64,000 nucleotides of DNA from G963667425 sp963667425 [NCBI: bacterium] (GTDB lineage Bacteria; UBP6; UBA1177): positions 310,001 to 374,000 of the forward strand of contig OY763407.1 in the NCBI GenBank assembly GCA_963667425.1, in the 5' to 3' direction. A model generated the notes under the pieces. It did no database searches, was not told the DNA's origin, and saw only the letters and a program-made list of their open reading frames with translations. A program made the translations under genes and the position numbers. This document shows, in pieces, positions 28,401-37,332 of this stretch. Position 1 is the first letter of the stretch; every line of letters starts with the position of its first letter.

Positions 28401-29743
28401 CCCATTTTATCGAGAAGTTCTTTTTTTCTTTCGATGCTTTCCATACATTCATATTCAAGCTCCATGAGGTCCAGAACATCATCCCAGCGTGCACTGTTAA
28501 TATATATGGAAGTTAGCTCATGGATTGTGTCTGTAAAAGGAAACTTCTTTATGCTTTCACGGTAATAACTCTCAGCTTTTGCTTCATTATTCAGTCTGAA
28601 AAGAGCAATATTTCCTGCATCTGCAAAGAATCGAGCCCCTTCACCTTCAGAACTTTTTTCTCCCATAAATGCCATAAATTCCATGAGTTCAGACCATTTA
28701 TGCTCCTTTTCCAGAAAAGATGTCACTATTGCTACTGAAAAAGGAGATGTACCGCCTGCATAAAGTAGTTCCAGATGTGTTTTCTGTGCATCCTCTTTTC
28801 TTGCAAGACGATTTTCAAGTATATCGGCAAGAAGTTCCAGATTTGTTACTTTATCCTTGCCTGTCTGAAGGTCTGCCGACATGCGGTAGAATCTTGCAAG
28901 TTCTCCCCACATTCCAAATTCTTTAAGCCATGGTTCCATAGTGTGAAGAATAAATAGAGAATTTGTCAGCGTTGCAGTTTCTCTTACAACAGGTTCGATC
29001 TCTTTTTTGGAGCCGGAGGAAGATAAAAGCATAAAACGGAAAAAACCTGATACATCATCCGGCATCGATTTTAAAATATGTTTAGATGTGCCGATAAATT
29101 CACTGATCATGGAACTGTCAATTCCTGGAATCCTTATTGATAGTGTTGATATCAGATTAAAAAGGAATCTTGACTCGGGAAATTTCCTGAATATTTCAAG
29201 ATATATTTCAAATGCTTCAAAAGGATCACCTTTCTTTTCGCTTCTGACAGCTTTTACAAATAATGCATCATCAGTTGAAGTCTCTTCTAAAGATTTAAGT
29301 TCATAAAATTCAACGATGAAATCAAGAAAAGGGTCTTTTATGTTCATCTTTACAGAAGAAAATAGTTCTTTCTTTTTTTCGTTTGAAAAAGTGCAGTTTT
29401 CATCAATAAGAGAAAGGGTAAGAAATATAAGATAGAAGTTATCTGAAATCTTATCTCTGTTTTTTAAAAGAGTTTCAATAAAATAATCGGGATTTTCGGA
29501 AGAAATGTACAAAAAGAAAAGCTCAACCTCATCATTTCCGTTTATAAGTTTAATGGCAGTTTCCCGTTTCTCGGAAATTACAATTAAACTTGGTGGAAAA
29601 TCTTTAGGAAAGCCGGGTATTTGTTCAGGTTCAAATGCTTTGAACAAAGTTTTATCATAATTTCTTGATGGAGATATAATTCCGTCAAACTGAAATTCGG
29701 AATTTTCAAGACTGCTTTCTTCATCAATTATTATTTTTGCCAT
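25490..29743 (-). CDS. Giant TPR-like repeat protein
   Basis: This 1417-residue, mostly helical cytoplasmic protein has no signal peptide or membrane helix. Recognisable TPR or HAT-like units appear at about 180-215, 370-500 ('ALFRLNNEAKAESYYRESIKKFP'), 500-640 ('DFENGAKAWRDALKLKPDFIPSI', 'GKTEAAAEIYESILKIAPENKDA') and further on. The C-terminal 300 residues are a less repetitive, possibly globular domain. The ATG at 29743 follows the guaA stop by one base. A TTG at 29758 would overlap guaA and adds nothing conserved. It is a likely scaffold. Similar large TPR proteins occur in deltaproteobacteria, but no function can be assigned. Confidence 0.8.
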   Translation of the reverse strand: MAKIIIDEESSLENSEFQFDGIISPSRNYDKTLFKAFEPEQIPGFPKDFPPSLIVISEKRETAIKLINGNDEVELFFLYISSENPDYFIETLLKNRDKISDNFYLIFLTLSLIDENCTFSNEKKKELFSSVKMNIKDPFLDFIVEFYELKSLEETSTDDALFVKAVRSEKKGDPFEAFEIYLEIFRKFPESRFLFNLISTLSIRIPGIDSSMISEFIGTSKHILKSMPDDVSGFFRFMLLSSSGSKKEIEPVVRETATLTNSLFILHTMEPWLKEFGMWGELARFYRMSADLQTGKDKVTNLELLADILENRLARKEDAQKTHLELLYAGGTSPFSVAIVTSFLEKEHKWSELMEFMAFMGEKSSEGEGARFFADAGNIALFRLNNEAKAESYYRESIKKFPFTDTIHELTSIYINSARWDDVLDLMELEYECMESIERKKELLDKMGEIAYTKLHNSKKSESFLKRILDIDGKCLSAIKKLARIYYRSARWKDFTGMSSMEIALTDSDEDIVLLLNKNASVYINELNDFENGAKAWRDALKLKPDFIPSIIGLEKLYIEQENFTELENLYNELISNTKEERSIVFVMHRKAALQKNLGKTEAAAEIYESILKIAPENKDASEQLRVILNPKYNRNETNLSGDPVLRFATGITSGNRMPDEDFYRETENDFWKYIYLFINGENIKPLFSEFSPVQKTIYTALENKNPEFVIDCQKFADSELTLFSKKLFKNEDYSSIYTILNNYIALKPEKKKILWSLFLKGKENSELTEILETLFVSDIKGIDRDALFAMLKSLYIKTKDIKTLLFTIEIVADKIKDLKLKYEFVKQSIDEIKPLLEGKIETDALKLLYEKSIDADKNENFKNYINTLMDYGMFDQVKNVYRLRWQHEKNPDDAVQLLKIYIDEKNLTEAQTIVKEVLDLSSVNEESLENVLDKALHAYNDEEKLLFEMVSSRKHMLINYPAFVRNIFERAFEKRDLNLCISIITQSKESISSRTTEEMIVKVLQKADETGTSFYNDVCDIFIPQHEQAAIEKLKYAMIAGTILPDNELELIEKFSSVEYILSRFYDLEIIDRLLLYFVRRKDIAAIDFYIRLLIKRETYDKATMLIEKFPEDNPRKKILESMIFRQKNDITGEKSFLINLLTENDSEIYNYAAARLKDICNTVRNKRGSLFFYNILSSLDPNEYPPISDEWENLSAMDQEQIYKIAGMNENELKIISFASALAVAASKKSINNYFILDSANNRDLMTFTDKIFLTSGLTPFELFYDPYSEFDFKIEVINVPIILFGQGFKRSDKKRFAFNLLRRIFLINKGFHADQSKEEFIKRASSLFKAVSLKGAGRVEFIRRLKPMLQENILNQLKAIEDFPIEVFENAAEKLYTASLLYSFSAIPDPVIIKNLSSEERKNILNFGYTYFTN

Positions 29744-29744
29744 T

Positions 29745-31274
29745 CTATTCCCATTCAATTGTAGCCGGCGGTTTAGAACTTATATCGTAAACCACTCTGT
29801 TTATCTCTTTTACACTGTTAATTATTTTGGAGCTTACATTTTTAAGAAACTGATGCGGAAAATCATACCAGTCGGCAGTCATGAAATCATCAGTTTTTAC
29901 AGCACGAAGAGAAATTACAAAACCGTAAGTTCTGTTATCACCCATTACTCCAACTGATTTTACTGGAAGAAGTGCCGCAAAAGCCTGTGAAATATCTCTG
30001 TAAAGACCTGCGTTTTCAATTTCTTTTATAAAAATATCATCAGCTTCACGAAGCATATCACATTTATCCTTTGTAACTTCTCCAGGAATTCTTACAGCAA
30101 GTCCCGGTCCTGGAAAAGGATGTCTGAAAATAAGCTTTTCTGGCAGCCCAAGTTTTAATCCAAGTTCTCTAACTTCATCCTTAAAAAGATCTCTTAACGG
30201 TTCAAGAAGTTTGAGTTTCATATTTTCAGGAAGTCCGCCAACATTGTGGTGAGACTTTATTGTCACCGAGTGACCTTTTGATGAAGAAGACTCAACAACA
30301 TCAGGATAAATTGTTCCCTGTGCCAGAAATTCTGCACCATCAATTAAAGCAGCTTCTTTATCAAAAACATCAATAAATGTTTTGCCGATGATTTTTCTTT
30401 TCTGTTCAGGATCAGTCACACCATTAAGAGCATTTAAGAAAATATCCGAAGCATCAACTGTTTTAAGATTTACGATATCTTTGAAATTTTCTTCAACCTG
30501 CTGTCTTTCATTAAGTCTCAAAAGACCATTATCTACAAATATCGCATGAAGTTTTTTACCAACGGCCTTTCCTATCAGCGCAGCAGCGACAGAAGAATCC
30601 ACTCCACCTGAAAGCCCAAGTATAACAGAGCCATTTCCAACTTTTTCCTGAATAGATTTCACACTTTTTTCAATATATGATTCAAGTCTCCAGTCAGGCG
30701 ATGCCTTACATACTTCAAAAAGGAAGTTTGAAAGAATCCTTTTACCTTCGGAAGTATGATTTACTTCAGGATGAAACTGCACCATATATATTTTTCTGAT
30801 ATCATCACCTGCCGCAGCAAAAGGGATTGAATCTGTTCCGGCTATTTTATAAAAACCTTCAGGAAGTCTTGAAACATGATCGCTGTGACTCATCCAGACC
30901 TGTGTTCTTGCTGAAACACCTTTGAAAAGAGGAGATGCAGGAGCTTCATTATTAATATAAGCTCTTCCATATTCTCTTGAATCGCCCCCTTTCAGCTCTC
31001 CTCCAAGCTTCATTGAGACAAGTTGCATTCCGTAACATATTCCAAGAATCGGAATATTAAGATCAAAAATTGCAGGATCTATATCAGGAGCGCCATCTTC
31101 ACCTACAGATGCCGGACCACCGGAAAAAATAATTCCGACAGGGCTGAATTCACGGATAAAATCAATAGAAACATTACATGAATGGAGTTCGGAATACACA
31201 TTCATCTCTCTCACTCTTCTTGCTATAAGCTGATTATATTGCGAACCAAAGTCAAGAACCAGTATTTTATCCAT
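29745..31274 (-). CDS. guaA: GMP synthase (glutamine-hydrolysing)
   Basis: GuaA converts XMP to GMP using glutamine and ATP. The 509 residues carry the class I amidotransferase domain with nucleophile Cys80 in 'GICYGMQL' and His/Glu in 'FHPEVNHT', then the ATP-pyrophosphatase P-loop 'LSGGVDSS' and the C-terminal dimerization domain ending 'KPPATIEWE', as in all GuaA proteins. It is 13 bases downstream of the unknown 31288-32076 gene and 1 base before the giant TPR gene. guaB is not present in the window. Confidence 0.97.
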   Translation of the reverse strand: MDKILVLDFGSQYNQLIARRVREMNVYSELHSCNVSIDFIREFSPVGIIFSGGPASVGEDGAPDIDPAIFDLNIPILGICYGMQLVSMKLGGELKGGDSREYGRAYINNEAPASPLFKGVSARTQVWMSHSDHVSRLPEGFYKIAGTDSIPFAAAGDDIRKIYMVQFHPEVNHTSEGKRILSNFLFEVCKASPDWRLESYIEKSVKSIQEKVGNGSVILGLSGGVDSSVAAALIGKAVGKKLHAIFVDNGLLRLNERQQVEENFKDIVNLKTVDASDIFLNALNGVTDPEQKRKIIGKTFIDVFDKEAALIDGAEFLAQGTIYPDVVESSSSKGHSVTIKSHHNVGGLPENMKLKLLEPLRDLFKDEVRELGLKLGLPEKLIFRHPFPGPGLAVRIPGEVTKDKCDMLREADDIFIKEIENAGLYRDISQAFAALLPVKSVGVMGDNRTYGFVISLRAVKTDDFMTADWYDFPHQFLKNVSSKIINSVKEINRVVYDISSKPPATIEWE

Positions 31275-31287
31275 AAATCCTCCGAAA

Positions 31288-32076
31288 TTATGTAAGTTTA
31301 GTTATAACAGCAGCAAATTCCTCATCATTAGACTTGTTGTTTTTTAAATCATTTATAATCCTTTTAGCATCATCTATCACCGATGCAGGAGCTTTGGAGT
31401 ATCTGACAGACTCTTCAAGGAGTCTTATTCTTACAGTGTTTTTAAGTTTATCAGTAGCTGAAACCATACTTTGAAGTCTTTTTGCTCCGTTATTTTCCAT
31501 AGAGACAGCTTCAGCGGCCTTTTCAATACACGCTTCACTTTTTTCAGCAGCAGTATCCATCATATCGGCAGCGCCGGAAAGACCTTCAAGAAGCACATCA
31601 AGACCCTCTTTGAATTCTTTAAGAGCTGAAATTCCCTGAACAAAGAAACCGTAAGCTTCCTTTATGTCATCAGCTGCGTCTTTTATTCTGGAATCAGATG
31701 TGGAATTCATCTCCATCATTGCAAGCAGTTTGTTTCCTGAAGGATATGCATTCTTTTCGAACTCTTCAATATGTTTATTAACCTCACTCAAAAGACTTAC
31801 AGAAGGCGCTGCAGGAGCACCTATTTTTATACCGGCAAGATTCATAACTTCGTAAGTTTCGGAAACATCAAGTGATTTTATATATTTAATGATAGCTTCA
31901 CGACTAAATACCGGCTGTTTTGCACTTGCAATTTTAGTAAGATCTACAACAGGGATATCCATATCATTGAATCTTACTTTATCAGGAACATTGTCTACAG
32001 ATTTACCAATGATTTTAACATCATCAGCAGCAACAACATTATATTCACTCCCGTTACTGACAAGAATAAGCTTCAT
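31288..32076 (-). CDS. Protein of unknown function, helical
   Basis: I recognise no family for this 262-residue protein. The first 75 residues look like a small beta/alpha domain ('ILVSNGSEYNVVAADDVKIIG'). The rest is Ala/Glu/Lys-rich and helical, including heptad-like stretches at about 130-210, so a coiled coil is likely. There is no signal peptide or membrane helix. GAGGTG precedes the ATG. It is first in the long operon running through guaA to ftsK. Confidence 0.65.
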   Translation of the reverse strand: MKLILVSNGSEYNVVAADDVKIIGKSVDNVPDKVRFNDMDIPVVDLTKIASAKQPVFSREAIIKYIKSLDVSETYEVMNLAGIKIGAPAAPSVSLLSEVNKHIEEFEKNAYPSGNKLLAMMEMNSTSDSRIKDAADDIKEAYGFFVQGISALKEFKEGLDVLLEGLSGAADMMDTAAEKSEACIEKAAEAVSMENNGAKRLQSMVSATDKLKNTVRIRLLEESVRYSKAPASVIDDAKRIINDLKNNKSNDEEFAAVITKLT

Positions 32077-32105
32077 AAAACACCTCGAAAAAACTTAGTT
32101 GCAAG

Positions 32106-32134
32106 ATGTTAGCACAAATATTTCAGATTTTCAA
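32106..32134 (-). promoter_or_regulatory. Putative promoter of the guaA-ftsK operon
   Basis: On the minus strand TTGAAA (32129-32134), a 17-base spacer and TAACAT (32106-32111). The start would be near 32100, giving a leader of about 24 bases. Confidence 0.45.
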
Positions 32135-32215
32135 TTAATTCACTCAAATTACAGTGATATTTAAAGCAATTTAGAAAAAAAACGTTATGATAAAAAATGA
32201 TTGAATATGGAAATA

Positions 32216-33112
32216 TTATTCAGTTTTAGCACCTGAGTTTCCATTTAAAATAAGAGGCATACCGGTACCATTTGGAGAAGTCGGCATAACAACAAAAGTT
32301 GTATTTTTTGAATTTACAAGTTCCTTATAAATTTCAATCGCTCTGAACTGAACATAAAGAGGGGTAAGAGATTTATTTATTATTTCCTGTCTCCTGGCAA
32401 TACCTTTAGCTTCGATCTCTTTTATCTCAGCCTCTTTAGTTGCAATCTCCTTTTTATACTCCATTTCATCAGATTGTTGTTTTGTTTTCATTTTCCGGCT
32501 TATCGAAGCTTCAACCTCTTCAGGAAAAATAATAGTTCTAATAAGAACTTTGTCTAAAACAAGATATTTGGCCTCAATAATTTCTCTTAAATCTTTTTCT
32601 ATATCAGTAATAAATTTTGTTCTTTTTTCCTGATAAAGATCTTCCATTTTATATTTTGCAGCAACATCACGGACAACAGTTCTTACAGCCGGTCTCAGTA
32701 TCTTAGGCTCAATATCCTCACTTCGTTTTGCAATTTCTTTATACATTGTAAAAGCTTTATCGCTTTTAATTTTCCACCAGACAGTCATATCAACACCGAC
32801 ATCAATACCGTCAGAAGTTTTAATTCTTACAGCATCGTTGCCTCTCAGACGACCTTCATTATTTGTTTGGCTCATAGTATATTCCTGAATTCTCACAGGA
32901 TATTTCACGACCTTTACAAGAGGGTTGACTACATTAATACCAGGAGTCAAAGTATATTCCTGAACCTTACCAAAAAGAACAGGAACACCAATCTCTCCGG
33001 AATCAATTATTACAACAGCGGAATTGATAAGAACAAAAAGCCCAATCAGAACAATGATTATTATTGCAAGACCTCCGACAGCCTTTTTTCCATTTTCAGC
33101 ATTACGATCCAT
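32216..33112 (-). CDS. Prohibitin-like SPFH/band 7 membrane protein
   Basis: The 298-residue protein has one N-terminal membrane helix (about 13-34) followed by a band 7/SPFH domain: 'VIIDSGEIGVPVLFGKVQE', 'LTPGINVVNPLVKVVKYPVRIQEY', then an Ala/Glu/Lys helix ('EYKKEIATKEAEIKEIEAKGIARRQEI') typical of prohibitins. Such proteins form membrane rings that organise proteases or lipid domains. It is closer to prohibitin than to HflC or HflK, as the HflK partner is absent. It is monocistronic and divergent from the GYF_2 gene. Confidence 0.88.
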   Translation of the reverse strand: MDRNAENGKKAVGGLAIIIIVLIGLFVLINSAVVIIDSGEIGVPVLFGKVQEYTLTPGINVVNPLVKVVKYPVRIQEYTMSQTNNEGRLRGNDAVRIKTSDGIDVGVDMTVWWKIKSDKAFTMYKEIAKRSEDIEPKILRPAVRTVVRDVAAKYKMEDLYQEKRTKFITDIEKDLREIIEAKYLVLDKVLIRTIIFPEEVEASISRKMKTKQQSDEMEYKKEIATKEAEIKEIEAKGIARRQEIINKSLTPLYVQFRAIEIYKELVNSKNTTFVVMPTSPNGTGMPLILNGNSGAKTE

Positions 33113-33147
33113 TACGTTTCCTCCTGATAAAAAACAAAAAGCTTCCC

Positions 33148-33156
33148 ATTATAGCA
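33148..33156 (-). promoter_or_regulatory. Extended -10 promoter of the prohibitin-like gene
   Basis: On the minus strand TGCTATAAT is a full extended -10 element. The -35 region is poor, as is common for this class. GGAGG lies just before the start codon at 33112. Confidence 0.6.
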
Positions 33157-33198
33157 CTTTAAAGAGATAAATAAAGCTAACATCAAAATACCTATAAC

Positions 33199-33227
33199 TT
33201 GACATGGAAAACATAACAAATTATATT
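33199..33227 (+). promoter_or_regulatory. Sigma-70 promoter of the GYF_2/WG cluster
   Basis: TTGACA (33199-33204), exactly 17 bases, TATATT (33222-33227). This is one of the best promoter matches in the window. The start site falls near 33234, and a leader of about 34 bases carries AAGGA before the ATG at 33268. Confidence 0.7.
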
Positions 33228-33267
33228 CAGATGGTTTGCGTAAAGAAACATCTGAAAAGGAACAAGT

Positions 33268-33996
33268 ATGGAAACAGAAAAATTATGGTATTATGCCTCA
33301 AATGGTGAAAGTTCAGGACCTTTTAGCTATGAAGAAATGAGAGAGTTCATAAAGTCAAAAACAGTGAATTCTGAAACAAAAGTGTGGAATGGCGAAGGCG
33401 ACTGGAAAAAAGCGGCAGAAACAGAATTAAAGGAAATTATGAGAAATGAAAATCAGCTGACACCGCCTCCACTACCCGCAAGCGAAGTAAGTAACACCTT
33501 TATATGGATTGTTGCACTTATTCCAATCATTGGAATGTTTGTTGAAGTTGCAATAGAGAAAGAAATCTTTCTGGGATATCTGATAACAAACGTTCTCTTT
33601 TGTTTTTTAGATGAAAGAAAACTTGCAAAAGCAGGTCACAAAACACCTGATAGCTGGCTTGTTCTTATAATTCCTGTTTATCTCTGGCAGAGAGCTGCAA
33701 TGCTGAAGCAGAAGAAAAGCTATTTCTGGATTTGGATAATTGGATTTGTATTTTCATTTCTTGCTGAAATAGGACTTGGAGTTATAAAACTTGAAGAACA
33801 GGCATGCAGAGAACTGACAAGCATAATACAGACAGAACTTCATCAAAATACGAAATGCAGCAGTGTAACAATCGATGAAGACCTTGAAGATGACAGCTAT
33901 ACTGCAATAGCAAATCTTGATGACGGCAGAGAAATCAAAATAATAGTTACTGAAAATGAAGATGGCACAGTCAGTGTTAAAATGAATGGGGAGTGA
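33268..33996 (+). CDS. GYF_2 (DUF4339) domain membrane protein
   Basis: The 242-residue protein opens with a GYF_2 domain ('LWYYASNGESSGPFSYEEM' and 'KVWNGEGDWKKA', about residues 5-55), an adaptor found at the N-terminus of many bacterial membrane proteins. Residues about 75-180 hold three to four hydrophobic segments. The C-terminal 60 residues are soluble, with one Cys ('TKCSSVTIDEDL') and an acidic tail. No enzymatic motif is seen. It precedes the WG-repeat genes by 71 bases on the same strand and may share their transcript. Confidence 0.75.
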   Translation: METEKLWYYASNGESSGPFSYEEMREFIKSKTVNSETKVWNGEGDWKKAAETELKEIMRNENQLTPPPLPASEVSNTFIWIVALIPIIGMFVEVAIEKEIFLGYLITNVLFCFLDERKLAKAGHKTPDSWLVLIIPVYLWQRAAMLKQKKSYFWIWIIGFVFSFLAEIGLGVIKLEEQACRELTSIIQTELHQNTKCSSVTIDEDLEDDSYTAIANLDDGREIKIIVTENEDGTVSVKMNGE

Positions 33997-34067
33997 GAAA
34001 ATTGTTTTTCTGTAATATTCTTTATATTGCATTATGTTTTAAGCAGGATTTTAGAAACAGGAGATAA

Positions 34068-35483
34068 ATGAAAAGATTTTTACTTCTTATACTTTTACTA
34101 ATTTTTTCAGTTACACTTTCTGCTGAAAGAAAAGCGAAATATGAATTCAGAGAAAATGGTAAATATGGAATTTTAGATAGTAATGGCAAAATTCTTCTCC
34201 CGGCAGAATATGATGCAATTGGATTTCTTAAACATGGAATAATTCCAGCTGTTAAAGGAATTTATGCCGTTTTTATAAAAGAAAATGGTGAAATAATAGA
34301 TAAAAAAATATGTTCATGGAAAGATAAGCCATTTGAAAAAGCTGAATATGGTTTAATTCCGGTACAGGATTGTAAAACAAAAAAATGGGGACTTTTAGGT
34401 AAAAGCGGAGAATATACAGTTAAGCCTATTTATGATGATATTTTTCGGTCAATAGAAGGTGTTGTAACTGCTGTTTTAAATAATAAAACTGTTTTTATAA
34501 ATATAAGAGATAAAGTAAAAAATATTCCGGAACAATTAGAATCTCCATATAATGAAATTCCGTATATACAGGAATTTAATACTGTTTCGGATGAAATTAT
34601 TATTGATTCTTTAAATGAAATTTCAGCAGTAAGAACAAATGATAAATGCTATTTTGTAGACATTAATGATAATAAGATTTCTTCTGACTATCAATGTGAC
34701 GTTATCTTATTTAAATCTGGAAATCTTATGGTTGTTGAGTTTTTAAATAAAATAAAAGTAATAGGGTTAAGAAAAGGAGAAATATTTACAAAAGATAAAG
34801 GAGTAGACCTTTTTGCAACAGATAATAAAACAAAACTTTATTATATTTACAATATAGTGCCACAAAAGAAGTTTATATTTGACTGTATAAAAGAAAAAAT
34901 TATTGAATATAGGAATAGTGATAAAGATGAAGTTACATTTAAGTTGCCATCATATAGAGGTTATAATTTAGACAAATTATTTACTGGAGCTCCTGATATA
35001 AAATGTGATTTTTCAGAAGGAGATAACTTCTATTTAAAAGGCAATAAAGAAATGATAGTTGACAGCAATGGTTTTATTAAGTTTGAACGAGAAGTCAGTG
35101 AAGGAAGAGTTAAAATATTTCATAAAGAAGACAAAAGTTTTTCGGCTCGCTTTTATCCTTTTGGTTTTAGAAATTTAAAATATAATAAAGATCCTTGTTC
35201 CTTTGGGCTTGAAGGCTCAAATCATGATAGCTGGCAATATCCATTTTCAATTTTAATCAAAAATCAATTTCTAACTCCTGAAGCTATATTGGAACGAGAA
35301 TTAAAAGATAAAATAGATATAATTGCTTTGAATAAACAAGCTATAAAGCGGTTGATATTAAATAATAATAAAAATCAATATTCAGATAATATAAAAGAAT
35401 TAAAAGAAGATAATAAAAAGTTGAAAAAAGAATATGAAGAATTAATAAAGAAAAAGAGAAAACTTGAACAGCGAAATTTTTAA
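34068..35483 (+). CDS. Exported WG-repeat protein, copy 1
   Basis: The 471-residue protein has a signal peptide of about 19 residues ending near 'LSAERKAKYEF'. The N-terminal third contains WG (KWG) repeats: 'KYGILDSNGKILLPAEYDAIGF', 'KKWGLLGKSGEYTVKPIYDDI'. The middle is unrecognised. The C-terminus is a strongly charged Lys/Glu coiled coil (about 405-470). Cys residues are scattered through the exported part. It is closely similar to the gene at 37333-38751, including the coiled coil, so the two arose by duplication around the intervening gene. The function of such WG proteins is unknown. GGAG precedes the ATG. Confidence 0.8.
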   Translation: MKRFLLLILLLIFSVTLSAERKAKYEFRENGKYGILDSNGKILLPAEYDAIGFLKHGIIPAVKGIYAVFIKENGEIIDKKICSWKDKPFEKAEYGLIPVQDCKTKKWGLLGKSGEYTVKPIYDDIFRSIEGVVTAVLNNKTVFINIRDKVKNIPEQLESPYNEIPYIQEFNTVSDEIIIDSLNEISAVRTNDKCYFVDINDNKISSDYQCDVILFKSGNLMVVEFLNKIKVIGLRKGEIFTKDKGVDLFATDNKTKLYYIYNIVPQKKFIFDCIKEKIIEYRNSDKDEVTFKLPSYRGYNLDKLFTGAPDIKCDFSEGDNFYLKGNKEMIVDSNGFIKFEREVSEGRVKIFHKEDKSFSARFYPFGFRNLKYNKDPCSFGLEGSNHDSWQYPFSILIKNQFLTPEAILERELKDKIDIIALNKQAIKRLILNNNKNQYSDNIKELKEDNKKLKKEYEELIKKKRKLEQRNF

Positions 35484-35511
35484 ATACACTGATTTTTATC
35501 AGGAGAAATAT

Positions 35512-37290
35512 ATGAAAAAACTTACACTTCTTTTTGGATTAATATTTATTTTCTTAATTCAAAGCTGCGCAACAGTTAAGGCAGTTGAGACAAATGAACA
35601 TAAAAAGGCGCCTGACAGATTTGTTTTTAAGGATGATAAAACTGAACTTTACGGATTAATGGATGAAAAAGGAAATGTTCTGCTTGAACCTGCTTACAAA
35701 TATATAGATAAACGAGAAAATGGTTTTATACCTGCATTTACAAGAGATAACTATTTTGTTTTTCTTGATGATAATGGCAAAGTTTTAGGCGACAATAAAT
35801 TTTATGACATATCTTTTATGCCCTATAACAACTGTGTTTTAGTTAAAGATGCTGAAACAGAAAAAGTGGGAGTTATAAATGAATCTGGAGAATATGTTTT
35901 TCCACCTCTTTTTGATGCTTTATATGGCTATTTTGATGATGAAACTATGCTTGCCAAACAAGGAAAACGAACAGGAATAATAAACCATAAAGGCAAATTT
36001 ATAAAAGATGTTCCATTTAGGATTGAACAAGTTAGAATATATCTAAATGGATTGATGGAAGTATATAAAGAAGATGTTTTTGATTTTAGTCATGATTTTA
36101 TGTTTCAGGCTAAAAACTCTACTCAAAACCACAGACTTGGCATATTTGATTCTAAACAGGGGAAATATCTTCCAATAAAATATGATAGCTTGATAGCTTT
36201 AAGTAAAAACAGAAAAGTTCTTGCTCGTGAAGGGAGAGAAATCTATCTTTTTTCTGCTGATGAAAATAGAAAAGAGATAATAGCAGATGATGTTTTTGGT
36301 TATGATTATAATAAAGTAATAAGAGACAACTACTATCAGATAGACTACAGCACAAAAGATCATCACAAAATGTTGCTCTTTTTTAGCGCAGAAGAAGGTC
36401 TTATATGTGAGAAGAAAGATGAGATTGATAATGATATCTTTGAAGATAGAAAAAATGTTTCCAGAGATGAAATACTTGATTACTGCGCAGGAAAGAAAAT
36501 AGAAAATCCTGCTGCTAATGAAAAAGTGTTAAATGATATCAAAATAACAGCCTGTAAGAGATGTTTAAAGAAAAATGAAGAAGAGAGACAGGAAGATTTA
36601 TATGGACTGGTAGATAAAACAGGTAAAGTTTTACTGGAAGAGAAGTATACGGCAATCTTTTTCATAGATAAAAATGAAGTATATTTTGAAAATGAAGAAA
36701 CAGGAGAAAGAGGAATATACAAATATTTTCCAACAAAAATTACATTGTCAGAGATAGTAGATTATTCTGAATATAAAATCAGTCCTTCATGGATAACGAA
36801 AAATGTTGTTTTTGCGTTTAATAAAGAGAATAAATGCGGAGTTCTTGATTTTAAAGGCAATGTTGTGACAGATTTCAAATATAATGAAATAAGTCAAAAT
36901 AGTAATATATCGTATTTCTATAAAGCAAAAATGGGAAACAAATATGCAGTTTTAAATAATAAAGGCAGGGCAATAACTTCTCCCATTTATGATTGGGTAA
37001 GTTTTTACAACAACTATATTTTTAGCGTGTTACAGGGAGATAAGAGCTATATTTTAAACAGAGAAGGTAAAGAGATAAGAAAAGGTTCCCTTGATTTTGC
37101 TGTAATAGAAGATGAAGAACGACGCCCATCTTTGGTTTTAACGTGTACTTTTTCTTTAGAAAATCTTTCAGAAAAAAGGACCTGTTCGACTTTAGTATTT
37201 GAACCATGGAATGATCCTTCTTATAACTTTTGGAAACGCAGAACCAGATTACTTGAATATCTTGGAATAAAAGAAGATAAAAAAGAATAG
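35512..37290 (+). CDS. WG-repeat lipoprotein
   Basis: The 592-residue protein begins with a lipoprotein signal ending in 'LIQSC' (Cys19). It then has several WG repeats spread along its length: 'LYGLMDEKGNVLLEPAYKYI', 'KVGVINESGEYVFPPLFDAL', 'RTGIINHKGKFI', 'LYGLVDKTGKVLLEEKYTAI', 'KCGVLDFKGNVVTDFKYNEI' and 'KYAVLNNKGRAITSPIYDWV'. The protein is likely a beta-rich surface or periplasmic lipoprotein. The ATG at 35512 is preferred for its AGGAG site. A frame from 35464 would overlap the previous gene and hide the lipoprotein signal. It is sandwiched between two paralogous WG genes. Confidence 0.82.
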   Translation: MKKLTLLFGLIFIFLIQSCATVKAVETNEHKKAPDRFVFKDDKTELYGLMDEKGNVLLEPAYKYIDKRENGFIPAFTRDNYFVFLDDNGKVLGDNKFYDISFMPYNNCVLVKDAETEKVGVINESGEYVFPPLFDALYGYFDDETMLAKQGKRTGIINHKGKFIKDVPFRIEQVRIYLNGLMEVYKEDVFDFSHDFMFQAKNSTQNHRLGIFDSKQGKYLPIKYDSLIALSKNRKVLAREGREIYLFSADENRKEIIADDVFGYDYNKVIRDNYYQIDYSTKDHHKMLLFFSAEEGLICEKKDEIDNDIFEDRKNVSRDEILDYCAGKKIENPAANEKVLNDIKITACKRCLKKNEEERQEDLYGLVDKTGKVLLEEKYTAIFFIDKNEVYFENEETGERGIYKYFPTKITLSEIVDYSEYKISPSWITKNVVFAFNKENKCGVLDFKGNVVTDFKYNEISQNSNISYFYKAKMGNKYAVLNNKGRAITSPIYDWVSFYNNYIFSVLQGDKSYILNREGKEIRKGSLDFAVIEDEERRPSLVLTCTFSLENLSEKRTCSTLVFEPWNDPSYNFWKRRTRLLEYLGIKEDKKE

Positions 37291-37332
37291 TTGGCAGGTG
37301 TTTTTACCTTTAATAGGATTAAGAAGTAAAAA

